Source: QYQL01 sp041674265
GTDB taxonomy: Bacteria; Verrucomicrobiota; Verrucomicrobiia; Chthoniobacterales; Terrimicrobiaceae
Length of the DNA: 64,000 nucleotides
NCBI GenBank assembly: GCA_041674265.1
Contig: JBAYWC010000002.1
Location: forward strand, 1 to 64,000
Direction: 5' to 3'
Part shown: positions 53,464-62,005 of the stretch, piece by piece
How the letters are laid out: every line of letters begins with the position of its first letter
How positions within the stretch are numbered: position 1 is the stretch's first letter
Notes under the pieces: generated by a model
The model's input: only the letters and a program-made list of their open reading frames with translations
Database searches by the model: none
What the model was told of the DNA's origin: nothing
Program-made: the position numbers and the translations under genes

Positions 53464-53802
53464 CTACCAACCCCGTCCGTCGCGGTCTGCCCGGATGATC
53501 TCTTCCGCAGTTGGACCGCCGGCCCATGCCGGCATCGTGGCAAGGTGCTCGAGGGATCCCGGAAAAACCTTCCGCACTTTTTGAACCTTCATGGGGGAGA
53601 GTCTGGCTTTTGGCTTTCCACCGCTGGTAATAACGATTTCGCGCCCTTTTTCGACCAGCCCGAGAAGCGCGGAAAGATGGGCCTTTGCCGCACGGACGCT
53701 GATTGTTTCTCCCAAGCCGGGAAGAACGGCAACCTCACGCAGAACCGGCGATGGAATCAGCGGCTCGCCGTCTGTGATTCGGGATCTCGGGATTTCTTTC
53801 AT
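53464..53802 (-). CDS. Phd/YefM-type antitoxin
   Basis: A 112-residue antitoxin partner of the PIN toxin. After a 33-residue N-terminal extension comes the Phd/YefM DNA-binding core (ETISVRAAKAHLSALLGLVEKGREIVIT), then a C-terminal toxin-neutralising part (MPAWAGGPTAEEIIRADRDGRGW). The extension is longer than usual; a start at a later codon is possible. A directly repeated 10-bp sequence stands just before the ATG and probably is its operator. It sits between gyrB and gyrA. Confidence 0.88.
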   Translation of the reverse strand: MKEIPRSRITDGEPLIPSPVLREVAVLPGLGETISVRAAKAHLSALLGLVEKGREIVITSGGKPKARLSPMKVQKVRKVFPGSLEHLATMPAWAGGPTAEEIIRADRDGRGW

Positions 53803-53808
53803 GCCGAA

Positions 53809-53828
53809 ATGTAGTCACATGTAGTCAC
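53809..53828. promoter_or_regulatory. Tandem 10-bp repeat, probable antitoxin operator
   Basis: ATGTAGTCACATGTAGTCAC is two exact copies of ATGTAGTCAC, 6 bp upstream of the antitoxin start and 13 bp after the gyrB stop. Antitoxins of this type repress their own operon by binding short repeats at this position. Confidence 0.65.
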
Positions 53829-53841
53829 TTTTGTCAAGCGA

Positions 53842-56439
53842 TCAAACATCGAGCCTCGCATTGAGAGCGTTGTCCTCGATGAACTGGCGCCGGGGTTCGA
53901 CGACATCGCCCATGAGGATCGTGAACATGCGGTCGGCTTCGATGGCGTTGTCTTCGTTGAGGTCCACCTTGAGCATCTTGCGCTTTTCGGGATTCATCGT
54001 GGTTTCGAAAAGCTGTTTCGGGTTCATTTCGCCAAGACCCTTGAACCGCTGGATCGAAAGGCCCCGTTTGCCGATATCGAGAACCTTGGTGAGGATCTCG
54101 GGGATGGCGAAAAGCGGGTGCGTGACAGCCTTGTCGCCCTCGCCCTCGACGAGTTCGAAGATCGGTTCGTCGCTGTCGGCGTAGTGTTCGATTTTCAGGC
54201 CCTTGCGGGCGAGTTCGTCGATGAGTTTTTGAGCGGAGATGGACTCGTGGAGCTCGATGAGCTTGGCGCGGCGGCGGATTGATGTATCCGGTTTTTTCGC
54301 TTTCACCACCGTCTCCGCAGGGAGGGAATCGCCATCGGCGGAATCGGTCGTCGGATCGTCATCGTAAAGGCCGAGATCACGATTGCCTTCATGGAATTCG
54401 CGGACTTCGGTTTCTCCGGGGAAGTAAGTCGCCCATTCGGTGTTTCCCTCGCGCACCTTGACCATGAAGGTCGGGAGCCTGCCCGTCTTCGGGTCGCGTT
54501 CGCCGAGGTAGGATTCGAAATCTCCTCCGTGGCGGCGGATGGCATCGCTGAATTTCGCGAACCGCTCGAGGAGTTCGAGGATCTCCTTGAGTTGGGTCGA
54601 GGAGAAAACCTTCCCATCCGCGAGGTTCTTCACCTTGACTTCGTCGGCCCCGATGCCGATGAGGATCTTGTTGAGCTGCGCGTCGTCATCCACGTATTCC
54701 TCGCGCTTCTTGCGCTTGATGAGATAAAGCGGCGGCTGGGCGATGTAGATCTTGCCCTGCTTCACCAGCTCGGGCATCTGCCGGCAGAAGAAGGTGAGCA
54801 GGAGCGTGCGGATGTGCGAGCCGTCCACATCGGCATCGGTCATGATGATGATGCGCCCGTAGCGCAGCTTCCCGATGTTGAACGTGCCTTCCTGGTCCTT
54901 CTCGCCTGCCGCCATTCCGATTCCGGTTCCGATGGCGGTGATGAGCGTCTGGACTTCGGTGTTTTGCAGCACCTTGTCGAGGCGGGCCTTCTCGACATTG
55001 ATGATCTTGCCTTTGATCGGCAGGATGGCCTGGAAGCGCCGGTCGCGGCCCTGTTTTGCGGAGCCGCCCGCGGAGTCGCCCTCGACGACATAGAGTTCGG
55101 TCAGGGCCGGGTCGCGCTCGGAACAATCCGCCAGCTTGCCGGGCAGTCCGCCGCCGGTGAGCGCGCCCTTGCGCACGGTCTCGCGGGCCTTGCGCGCGGC
55201 TTCGCGGGCGCGGGCCGCCATGAGGCACTTTTCGATGATGCGTTTTCCGACGTTCGGATTCTGGTCGAAATGCAGCATCAACCCCTCGTAGCTGATCGAG
55301 CCGACAATCCCGTCCACCTCGGGCGAGATCAGCTTCACCTTTGTCTGGGACTCGAAGCGCGGGTCGGGATGTTTGACGCTGACCACGGCGGCGAGGCCCT
55401 CGAGCACATCGTTGCCGGTGATCGGGACGTCCTTTTCCTTCAGCAGCGAATTGTTCTTCGCGTACTGGTTGATCGCCCGCGTGAGCGAGCCGCGGAAGCC
55501 GCTGCTGTGCGCGCCGCCATCGGGGTTGGGAACGGCATTCGTGTAGCACAGGAGCTGCTCGTTGTAGGTATCCGTGTAGTGCAGCCCGATCTCGACCATC
55601 ACCTTGTCGCGCACGCCCTTGATCATGATCGGCTTCGGATGCACGACCGTCTTGTTTTCGACCAGCCGTCCGACAAACTCCTCGACGCCCCTCGGATGCA
55701 CGATCTGGACCGGCTTCGCGGCTTCCTGTCGCTCGTCGAGAAAGGTGAAGGAAAGCGGGGCGTTGATATACGCGAGGTCGTTCAGGCGGGTGATGATGCG
55801 CTCGGCCTTGAACTCGGTGGTCTCCAGAAAAATCTCGGCATCCGGCATGAACGTGATGAGCGTGCCGGTGTGCTTCTTGGATTTCACTTCCGCGATCACA
55901 TGAAGGCTTTGCTTCGTCACGCCGCGCTCGAACGACATCGCGTGAATTTTCCCGTCGCGAGTGACCTCGACCTTGAACCATTCCGACACCGCGTTCACGC
56001 ACTTCGCGCCGACGCCGTGGGTGCCGCCGGAATACTCGTAGTTGCCCTGCCCGTATTTGCCGCCCGAGTGCAGCCGCGTGAGCACCAGTTCGACGCCCGG
56101 AATGCCTTCCTCCTTGTTGATATCCACCGGAATGCCGCGGCCGTTGTCGCGGATGGAAATCGAGCCGTCCGAGTGGATCGTCACGTCGATGTGATCGCAG
56201 TGCCCCGCAAGAAATTCATCGACCGAGTTATCCAGAACCTCGCTCACGCAATGATGCAGCGCCCGCTCGTCGGTGCCGCCGATATACATGCCCGGCTTCT
56301 TGCGCACCGCTTCGAGCCCTTTGAGCGAACTCAGGTCATCGGCGGTGTAATCGCTCGCCTTGAAATCGGGCGTCGATTTGGCGGTTTTGGGAGAGGCGGT
56401 TTTGTCTACGGGTTTTTCAGGAATTGGTTCGTCTGGCAT
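53842..56439 (-). CDS. gyrB: DNA gyrase subunit B
   Basis: ATPase subunit of gyrase, 865 residues. The GHKL ATP site shows SEVLDNSVDEFL and DNGRGIPVD, and the TOPRIM domain shows VVEGDSAGGSAKQGRDR and TDADVDGSHIR. The N-terminus has an extra 30 polar residues before LKGLEAVRKKPGMYIGG. In the C-terminal part an insertion of about 170 residues between TOPRIM segments (including EVREFHEGNRDLGLYDDD) makes it longer than the Bacillus form, as in many Gram-negatives. The end RFKGLGEMNPKQLFETTM is intact. The divergent spacer to the STT3-like gene is 113 bp. Confidence 0.96.
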   Translation of the reverse strand: MPDEPIPEKPVDKTASPKTAKSTPDFKASDYTADDLSSLKGLEAVRKKPGMYIGGTDERALHHCVSEVLDNSVDEFLAGHCDHIDVTIHSDGSISIRDNGRGIPVDINKEEGIPGVELVLTRLHSGGKYGQGNYEYSGGTHGVGAKCVNAVSEWFKVEVTRDGKIHAMSFERGVTKQSLHVIAEVKSKKHTGTLITFMPDAEIFLETTEFKAERIITRLNDLAYINAPLSFTFLDERQEAAKPVQIVHPRGVEEFVGRLVENKTVVHPKPIMIKGVRDKVMVEIGLHYTDTYNEQLLCYTNAVPNPDGGAHSSGFRGSLTRAINQYAKNNSLLKEKDVPITGNDVLEGLAAVVSVKHPDPRFESQTKVKLISPEVDGIVGSISYEGLMLHFDQNPNVGKRIIEKCLMAARAREAARKARETVRKGALTGGGLPGKLADCSERDPALTELYVVEGDSAGGSAKQGRDRRFQAILPIKGKIINVEKARLDKVLQNTEVQTLITAIGTGIGMAAGEKDQEGTFNIGKLRYGRIIIMTDADVDGSHIRTLLLTFFCRQMPELVKQGKIYIAQPPLYLIKRKKREEYVDDDAQLNKILIGIGADEVKVKNLADGKVFSSTQLKEILELLERFAKFSDAIRRHGGDFESYLGERDPKTGRLPTFMVKVREGNTEWATYFPGETEVREFHEGNRDLGLYDDDPTTDSADGDSLPAETVVKAKKPDTSIRRRAKLIELHESISAQKLIDELARKGLKIEHYADSDEPIFELVEGEGDKAVTHPLFAIPEILTKVLDIGKRGLSIQRFKGLGEMNPKQLFETTMNPEKRKMLKVDLNEDNAIEADRMFTILMGDVVEPRRQFIEDNALNARLDV

Positions 56440-56552
56440 CTGATTCAGAGGTGGTTTTCCGGGCTGCTTCCCGTGTTTTTCGAGGCTATCAAAACACCTG
56501 GGGGTGGCAACAATATTTCGAAATTATCTGGCTTTTTCCACAGGATATTGGG

Positions 56553-58163
56553 ATGGAGAAAAACTCCGTCCACAATATGTTGGGTCTACCCGCATTTTTC
56601 TCCCGTTCTCTCAAGGTTTTCGCGGCATGGGTTTTCCCCGTGCTGGTTGCCGGATTGGGCCTGGCGGCATTCGCGTGGAATGCCGAGGCGGTTTTTTTTG
56701 GAGGAAACGTCTATTTTACCGACGGGGACTGTTACGCGCGAATGACCCGCGCACGACTCGTGCAGGAACATCCGCTTGCGCCAATCCGGCAGCATGATTT
56801 TGAAAATTATCCGGCGGGCACGCGTCCCCATACCACGGCTCCTCTCGACTATCTCATCGCCGGTCTTGCCGCGGTGCTCGGGCCCTTTTCCCATGCGGCG
56901 CTTTCGTTGGCCGGCGCCTGGATTTCTCCAATCCTCGGTGTGGCGATGCTGGGGGTCTTGGCGCTTTGGGAACGGAAGACGCCATTCGGCGGCGCGACGA
57001 TCCTTCTGCTCGCTGTTTCCCCGATCGTCTCGCATGGATTCCTCCTCGGTCGCCCGGATCACCAGTCGCTGCTGATGCTGTCAATCGCCATTGCCCTGGC
57101 AGCCGAGGTCGACATGTGGACGAACGAAATCCGGGGAGTGCCGGGCAGAAAGCATGCCGCGACACCGGCCTCCTGCTTTCCATCGCGCAGGACAGGATGG
57201 ATTTCAGCGCTTGCCTGGGGACTTGCGCTTTGGGTTTCGCTTTTCGAGCCGCTCATTCTTTTGACGCTTGTCGTGTTGCTCCGCCTTTTTGCGCGGCGTT
57301 TCAGGTTTTCCCGGATGCCGGCTGCCATCTTTCTCGCCGTTCTCGTTCTGGGATTTCTGGTGGATGGGTTTCATGTGGCGGCCTTCGATGCGCATTTCGC
57401 CAACTGGTCGCTCAACATCGGGGAATTGCGCCACGGGTCATTTCCGGTTCTATTCCGTTGGGCGGGATGGCTGGCCGTCGTGGCTCCCTTCGGCTTGCTG
57501 GCCGGCTATTTCAGGAAAAAAGAGCCCGTTTATCTGCTTCTTTGCGCCTTGACCCTGATCTTGGGGGGGCTGGCCATTTGGCATCTGCGGTGGGGGTATT
57601 TCTTCGTCATCGCCTTTGCCCTCAGCCTGCCGTGGTTGCTTCCATTGGCCCGGTGGAAAATTGCCGGGTGGGCAATTTTTCTTCTTTCGCTCTGGCCGGT
57701 TGCCGCCGATTGGGAAAAGACGCTGTATCCGGATGAGGCCACTTTCCGGGCACGGGCCGAATCCGTCGTGGATGCGGTGGCTCTCCGTGATGCCGCGATC
57801 CAGATCAAAGGGCTTCCCGAGCGCGGGGTCCTCGCTCCTTGGTGGTTCAGCCCTGCCATTGTCTGGTGGTCCGGCCAACCTTGCGTCGCCGGAACCTCCC
57901 ACCAGAGCCTCCCCGGGATTGTTGATGTCTCGGAATTTTTCCTTTCGGAGGGCGACGGGCAGGAGATCCTTGCCAGGCGGAAGGCCGGTTACATCTTTGT
58001 CTATGAGCCCGACCGGGTGATCTCCAATGCCGCTCAAATTCTCGGGCGGGCCGCCCCTTCCAACCCGCTTGGCCGGCGCCTCTATGGACATCCAAAGACG
58101 GCGGACTACGAGTTGCTCTACGCAAACCGGTTTTTCAAGGTCTTTGAAAATCCTCAGAAATAA
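56553..58163 (+). CDS. GT-C membrane glycosyltransferase, STT3/AglB-like
   Basis: Integral membrane protein, 536 residues, about eleven to twelve helices. The first extracytoplasmic loop begins FTDGDCYARMTRARL, matching the metal-binding Asp-X-Asp loop of oligosaccharyltransferase-like GT-C enzymes, and GRPDHQSLLML resembles the DHH loop. The soluble end has APWWFSPAIVWWSGQP in the place of the WWD-type motif. STT3/AglB proteins transfer lipid-linked glycans to Asn; here acceptor and donor are unknown and WWD is not conserved. The ATG at 56553 is chosen; the frame extends upstream into the gyrB leader. It ends overlapping the next gene by 10 bp, tail-to-tail. Confidence 0.65.
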   Translation: MEKNSVHNMLGLPAFFSRSLKVFAAWVFPVLVAGLGLAAFAWNAEAVFFGGNVYFTDGDCYARMTRARLVQEHPLAPIRQHDFENYPAGTRPHTTAPLDYLIAGLAAVLGPFSHAALSLAGAWISPILGVAMLGVLALWERKTPFGGATILLLAVSPIVSHGFLLGRPDHQSLLMLSIAIALAAEVDMWTNEIRGVPGRKHAATPASCFPSRRTGWISALAWGLALWVSLFEPLILLTLVVLLRLFARRFRFSRMPAAIFLAVLVLGFLVDGFHVAAFDAHFANWSLNIGELRHGSFPVLFRWAGWLAVVAPFGLLAGYFRKKEPVYLLLCALTLILGGLAIWHLRWGYFFVIAFALSLPWLLPLARWKIAGWAIFLLSLWPVAADWEKTLYPDEATFRARAESVVDAVALRDAAIQIKGLPERGVLAPWWFSPAIVWWSGQPCVAGTSHQSLPGIVDVSEFFLSEGDGQEILARRKAGYIFVYEPDRVISNAAQILGRAAPSNPLGRRLYGHPKTADYELLYANRFFKVFENPQK

Positions 58164-58957
58164 AACGGGATCCCCCGCTCGTGGAAGGCGGCTTTCTGGC
58201 CGCCGAGATATTTGTCCCCCAACCGCTCGAATCCGCCGGACGCGCGATAAGATTTGAGGAAGTCGTTGATCTGGGCGCGAAGCTCGTCGTTGTCCAGCCT
58301 CAGGCCTATTGCCCAATTTTCATTCTTTACCGGAGTGAGCAATGCGCGCGTGGTTCCGGCTTGTTCCTTCGCATTTTTCCAGACGCTCATCTGGTCGTAG
58401 AGGAAGGCATCGGCTTTTCCCTGCACGACCTCGAGGACCGCGGCGGCCTCCTTCTCCAACGCGATGATTTGGGCGTTTTTCAAATTGGCCCGGGCCCAGA
58501 CTTCGCCCGTCGTGCCCTGGCGGACCGCCAGCGACTTTCCGGGTCGATCGATGTCGGCAATACCCCGGATCGCGGAATCCTTTGCGACAAGCAGCGCAAG
58601 TCCTATGGTCAGGTAGGGGTCGGAGAAGGAAATGGAAGTCCGGCGTTCCGGGGTATCGGTCATCGAGGAAATAACGCAGTCGATCTTTCCGGTTTTCAGC
58701 GAAGGGATCAGGCCGGTGAACGGGATGTTTTCAATCCGGACGGGCCTGCCGAGATGTCCGCCAAGCGCCCGCGCCAGATCCACGCTCACGCCGGCGGGCT
58801 TGCCCGAGGCATCGATGGTTTCGAAGGGCGGGTACGAGAGATCCATGCCCACGACGAGTTCGTTGGAGTTTCGTTTCTTTGTGCAGGCGCTGATGGCGCA
58901 CGCCGCGAGAACGATGAAGAGAAGGCGTGCCGCTGCGTGGAAGACATTCCGTGGCAT
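58154..58957 (-). CDS. Amino-acid ABC transporter substrate-binding lipoprotein
   Basis: Periplasmic solute-binding protein of family 3 (polar amino acids), about 267 residues from the ATG at 58957; an ATG at 58966 is equal. The signal peptide ends in a lipobox (AISAC), so the mature protein is a lipoprotein. ELVVGMDLSYPPFETIDASGKPAGVSVDLARAL is the first lobe, and the KIDCVISSMTDTPERR segment and the AVRQGTTGEVWA segment hold the expected ligand contacts. No permease or ATPase is adjacent. The upstream spacer has a REP-like hairpin. Confidence 0.88.
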   Translation of the reverse strand: MPRNVFHAAARLLFIVLAACAISACTKKRNSNELVVGMDLSYPPFETIDASGKPAGVSVDLARALGGHLGRPVRIENIPFTGLIPSLKTGKIDCVISSMTDTPERRTSISFSDPYLTIGLALLVAKDSAIRGIADIDRPGKSLAVRQGTTGEVWARANLKNAQIIALEKEAAAVLEVVQGKADAFLYDQMSVWKNAKEQAGTTRALLTPVKNENWAIGLRLDNDELRAQINDFLKSYRASGGFERLGDKYLGGQKAAFHERGIPFYF

Positions 58958-58985
58958 CCCGCGCATGTCCTGCCGGATTGTTGCG

Positions 58986-59004
58986 CATGGGCAAGATGCC
59001 CATG
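58986..59004. repeat. REP-like palindromic hairpin
   Basis: CATGGGCAAGATGCCCATG is an 8-bp perfect stem with an AGA loop, in the spacer between divergent genes. Its shape (short GC stem, three-base loop) is like the REP stems at 24.5 kb but the sequence is unrelated. Confidence 0.55.
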
Positions 59005-59143
59005 CCACAGGAGTTGGCCGGTGGTTCACTCCGGAAAAAAAGGCTCGGCAATACCGTTTCATCCGGGGATTCTTGGAAGGTCATCCATTTTTGTGCGAGC
59101 AATAATCTCGTGAAATCCCCGGATGGTCTGGCATTGTGGCCGG

Positions 59144-59827
59144 GTGAAAATTCGCTTTTCAGTTCTTTGTCTCTTCCTGGTCACGGCACTGGTCCGGGCG
59201 GACAGCGAAGCGGAGGAGATCCTCAAAGCCGCGCGCACGAATCCGCTCGGCCAACCGGTGGTCCTGAGCGCGCAACTCCGCGCCAATGGAACGAAGGTCC
59301 CGTTCCAAATCGCCGTCCGGGATGGAAAGATCTCCTATATTTTCGAGAGTCCCTCCCAGGAAATCCTTCTCGGGTTGGGCGAAGAGGAGTCAACGCTGGA
59401 AGAACGCAAAGGCGGCAAAACCCAGCCTGTCGCTCCCGCGCGGTTTGACGATCCCGTCCGCGGCGGGCTCCTCACCTACGAAGACCTGGCCATGCGGTTC
59501 CTTTACTGGAAAAATCCGAACCTTCTGGGCGAGGAAAAAATCGGCCCGAGCACCGCGTATAAAATTGAAATCCCGGCCCCTCCATCCGCCACGGAATACG
59601 GGGTCATGCGCGTCTGGGTGGACAAAAATACGGGCGCGCTCACGAAAATCGAGGGCTATGACCGGAAGGGACGGCTTTCAAAAAAATTCACCGTGGTCTC
59701 GGTCCAGAAGATCGATGGGCAATATATGTTGAAATCCATGAGCGTGGAACGCATCGATCCACAAACCCGCAAGGTTGCCCTTCGAACGTATCTCGAGATT
59801 CTCGGAAAAGCCGGGCCTGGACTTTAG
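59144..59827 (+). CDS. Outer membrane lipoprotein-sorting (LolA-like) protein
   Basis: A 227-residue exported protein with a signal peptide (IRFSVLCLFLVTALVRA) from a GTG start at 59144. The body is beta-rich like LolA: FESPSQEILLGLGEE, AMRFLYWKNPNLLGEEKIGP, YGVMRVWVDKNTGALTKIEGYD and the final strands. The pattern suits the 'outer membrane lipoprotein-sorting protein' group rather than classic LolA. Its stop overlaps the next convergent gene by four bases. Role in lipoprotein transport is inferred. Confidence 0.7.
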   Translation: MKIRFSVLCLFLVTALVRADSEAEEILKAARTNPLGQPVVLSAQLRANGTKVPFQIAVRDGKISYIFESPSQEILLGLGEEESTLEERKGGKTQPVAPARFDDPVRGGLLTYEDLAMRFLYWKNPNLLGEEKIGPSTAYKIEIPAPPSATEYGVMRVWVDKNTGALTKIEGYDRKGRLSKKFTVVSVQKIDGQYMLKSMSVERIDPQTRKVALRTYLEILGKAGPGL

Positions 59828-60951
59828 CCGTTACCGTCAATTGCCGAAGGACGCGTGAGGCTCTCCCGGGCCATCTTCCTCCGGGTGGTCCAAAGCCTGA
59901 TGGCCAGCCACACCGCCAGCACGAGGGTGACAAACAACCAGAAGAAAAATGCGCGGGGAACCGCGCGGGAGGTTTCGGCGGGAAGCTCCGAAATTGGGAG
60001 CAACGAAGCCGTCGCATAGAACGGCATACTCAACGGAGAAATCCCCACCAGCCAGGCGGCGGCGGGAATCATCCGGTTGCTGACCACGCCGAGCACGGCT
60101 CCCGCCATCACGGGTACGATCCCACCGAGGATGCCGGCAAGGAGGGCCACGCGGCCACCTTTGGCCTCAAGCAGCGTCTGATAACCGGCACCGCCTGCCA
60201 GCAGGACCGCAACAAAACAGACGAACAGTCCCGCGGGCGCATGGTGTCCGGGAAACCATCGGGATTCGACGAGAGCCTGTGTGAAAAGGAACCAGCCCGC
60301 CGCGCCCGCGAGAACCATTACGAGCAAAAACCAGAATCCCGTGGCCTCATCTCCCAGTGGCGGCAGCGAGGACCGGCCCTGCTTGCGGGCCCGACGCCAT
60401 CCCTTGATCTGGTGATCGACGGAAGGCGTAATGAGGCTCGCCAGAACGATCATCAGCACAAATGTGACCAGCCCGTATGTTCCGGTCATGAAGACGGCTT
60501 CGACCGGTTGTGGTGTCCAGTTGGCGATCTGCTTCACCATGCCCGAAAATCCCTGCGACGGGAAAAGCCTGCCGGGTTCAATCAGGGGGAGCGCGTTGCC
60601 GAGGAGCAGAATCTGGATCCAAATGAAAAAGCCGGACGCCCAGGCTTTCAGGTCGCCCGGAACCGGTGCAAGATCGGGCATGTATCCGAGGATCCGTCTC
60701 GCCCCCTCGTGATCATCGAGCACGTCCACACCCTCCAGAATCACCTCGCCGTACGTCGGCTCGATCAGAGTGGTCAGGACCCGGAATGTGCTGGTTTTTC
60801 CCGCTCCGTTCGGTCCGACCAACCCGAAGATCTCCCCGGGAGGAACAGTGAGGGTGAGATCATCGACCGCAAGAAAATTTCCATAGTCCACACGGAGGCT
60901 GCGGATGTCGATTGCCGGCGCACCGGGGCTGATCGGGGATCCCGTTTCCAT
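59824..60951 (-). CDS. ABC ATPase N-terminus fused to permease C-terminus
   Basis: An open frame of 375 residues made of two incomplete pieces. Residues 1-104 are the start of an ABC-2 type ATPase with Walker A GPNGAGKT at 46-53 and YMPDLAPVPGDLKAW. At residue 105 (about 60640) it changes to a membrane permease with about six helices (FFIWIQILLLGNALPL onward). The ATPase signature motif, Walker B and switch His are missing, as is the first part of the permease. A single deletion between two neighbouring transporter genes explains it. The product cannot hydrolyse ATP; it may be a dead gene or a chimeric assembly. Gene spacing is 4 bp after the anchored protein gene. Confidence 0.7.
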   Translation of the reverse strand: METGSPISPGAPAIDIRSLRVDYGNFLAVDDLTLTVPPGEIFGLVGPNGAGKTSTFRVLTTLIEPTYGEVILEGVDVLDDHEGARRILGYMPDLAPVPGDLKAWASGFFIWIQILLLGNALPLIEPGRLFPSQGFSGMVKQIANWTPQPVEAVFMTGTYGLVTFVLMIVLASLITPSVDHQIKGWRRARKQGRSSLPPLGDEATGFWFLLVMVLAGAAGWFLFTQALVESRWFPGHHAPAGLFVCFVAVLLAGGAGYQTLLEAKGGRVALLAGILGGIVPVMAGAVLGVVSNRMIPAAAWLVGISPLSMPFYATASLLPISELPAETSRAVPRAFFFWLFVTLVLAVWLAIRLWTTRRKMARESLTRPSAIDGNG

Positions 60952-60955
60952 GCGG

Positions 60956-61924
60956 TCAGTGGAATGCGCCCTCGTCGAAGAATTCCCAACCCTCCGGGAG
61001 CGTCAGCCCCATGGTTTCGAGATCCTTCGCTGCCTCCGTGCGCCGGCGCTGTTGTTCGGCTTCAAATGCCCTGCGCTGGTCGGGCCGCAGGATCGTGAGG
61101 AGGTTGGCTCGGCGGTTGGCTGCCGGGGCCGCGGCAATTTCGCCGGTCACACCATGGATTTGCATGGAAGGGTCGTAATCGCGCGAGCTGCGGGCGATAA
61201 TGTCGAAGACTTGGTCCCGCTGTCTTTCATCGAGACCCACGATCGCGTCGAGTCGCTGAACCCGCTGGTCCGCCTCCTGCTGGACTGCCTGTGCGCGCTC
61301 GTCCATCCTTTCGGCCTGGAAGGCGGCCAGTTTTTCGCCGCGGAGCTGGCGGGCCATGAATTGGTCCAACCCGTCGTAAGGGCGGACGTCTCTCGCCGCC
61401 TGGACCAGATCCTCGAGGCGGGTGTTGTCGCTTGCGACCAGATCGTTCCAACGTTTGCCCTCCTCATTGCCTTTCGTTTCAAACCAAGATTTCAGCTCGT
61501 CCTGTTGGCGTGGCGTTAGGAGATACTTCCGGGCCAGTTCTCCGGTTTTTGATTCGATCATATCCTGTTGTTGCCTCACGCGCATCCGGTCAAAAAGGGG
61601 AGCCAAGTCACGGAGCAGGGGCTGGCTTGCCCGGAAGATATCGTCGGGGCTCACAGGCCGGCCGGCGCGGATGTCCTCGCCGATGCGGCGAGCCCCATCG
61701 GCAAGAGTGCGCCGGGTTCTCTGGCGGCCATCGGGATTCTCCGCTTCCATCTTGGCTATCCGGTTTACGGCCTGCTTCAACTCCACCTCGAGCTTCGTGG
61801 CTCGTTCTTCGGAAGATCCCTCGGGGCCAGGAAGGCTTTGAAGAAACATTGTTGCCCCGATCCCCCCGATGGCCAGTCCGGCCAGCAACGGAATCAGAAG
61901 GTTAAGGGACGGGGGCAGGGGCAT
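60956..61924 (-). CDS. Membrane-anchored coiled-coil protein of unknown function
   Basis: A 322-residue protein with one N-terminal anchor (LLIPLLAGLAIGGIGATMFL) and an otherwise charged, alpha-helical body rich in Glu, Arg and Gln, probably periplasmic. Repeated phrases with RQQ and QRRAF (LTPRQQDELKSW, LDERQRDQVFDI, LRPDQRRAFEAEQQRR) resemble the LTxEQ repeats of Spy/CpxP-like proteins, but I am not sure. It is upstream of the ABC fusion on the same strand. Conserved hypothetical by appearance. Confidence 0.7.
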   Translation of the reverse strand: MPLPPSLNLLIPLLAGLAIGGIGATMFLQSLPGPEGSSEERATKLEVELKQAVNRIAKMEAENPDGRQRTRRTLADGARRIGEDIRAGRPVSPDDIFRASQPLLRDLAPLFDRMRVRQQQDMIESKTGELARKYLLTPRQQDELKSWFETKGNEEGKRWNDLVASDNTRLEDLVQAARDVRPYDGLDQFMARQLRGEKLAAFQAERMDERAQAVQQEADQRVQRLDAIVGLDERQRDQVFDIIARSSRDYDPSMQIHGVTGEIAAAPAANRRANLLTILRPDQRRAFEAEQQRRRTEAAKDLETMGLTLPEGWEFFDEGAFH

Positions 61925-62005
61925 GCGACGGAGAATAGGGTGCGCCGGGCGGACGACAAAAGACTTTTGATCAGAAGATCCGCAGGCCGCTTGGTCGGAG
62001 TCTCT

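Noticed and set aside
53464..53802. Assignment of the antitoxin as classic VapB
   Set aside because: The core resembles Phd/YefM rather than AbrB-type VapB, so the gene symbol was left empty.
50893..53814. 973-codon plus-strand frame opposite gyrA and the toxin genes
   Set aside because: It is antisense to gyrA and the toxin-antitoxin pair and spans several real genes; no family signal.
54391..56745. 784-codon plus-strand frame opposite gyrB
   Set aside because: Antisense shadow of gyrB; residues show no domain, while gyrB motifs are all on the minus strand.
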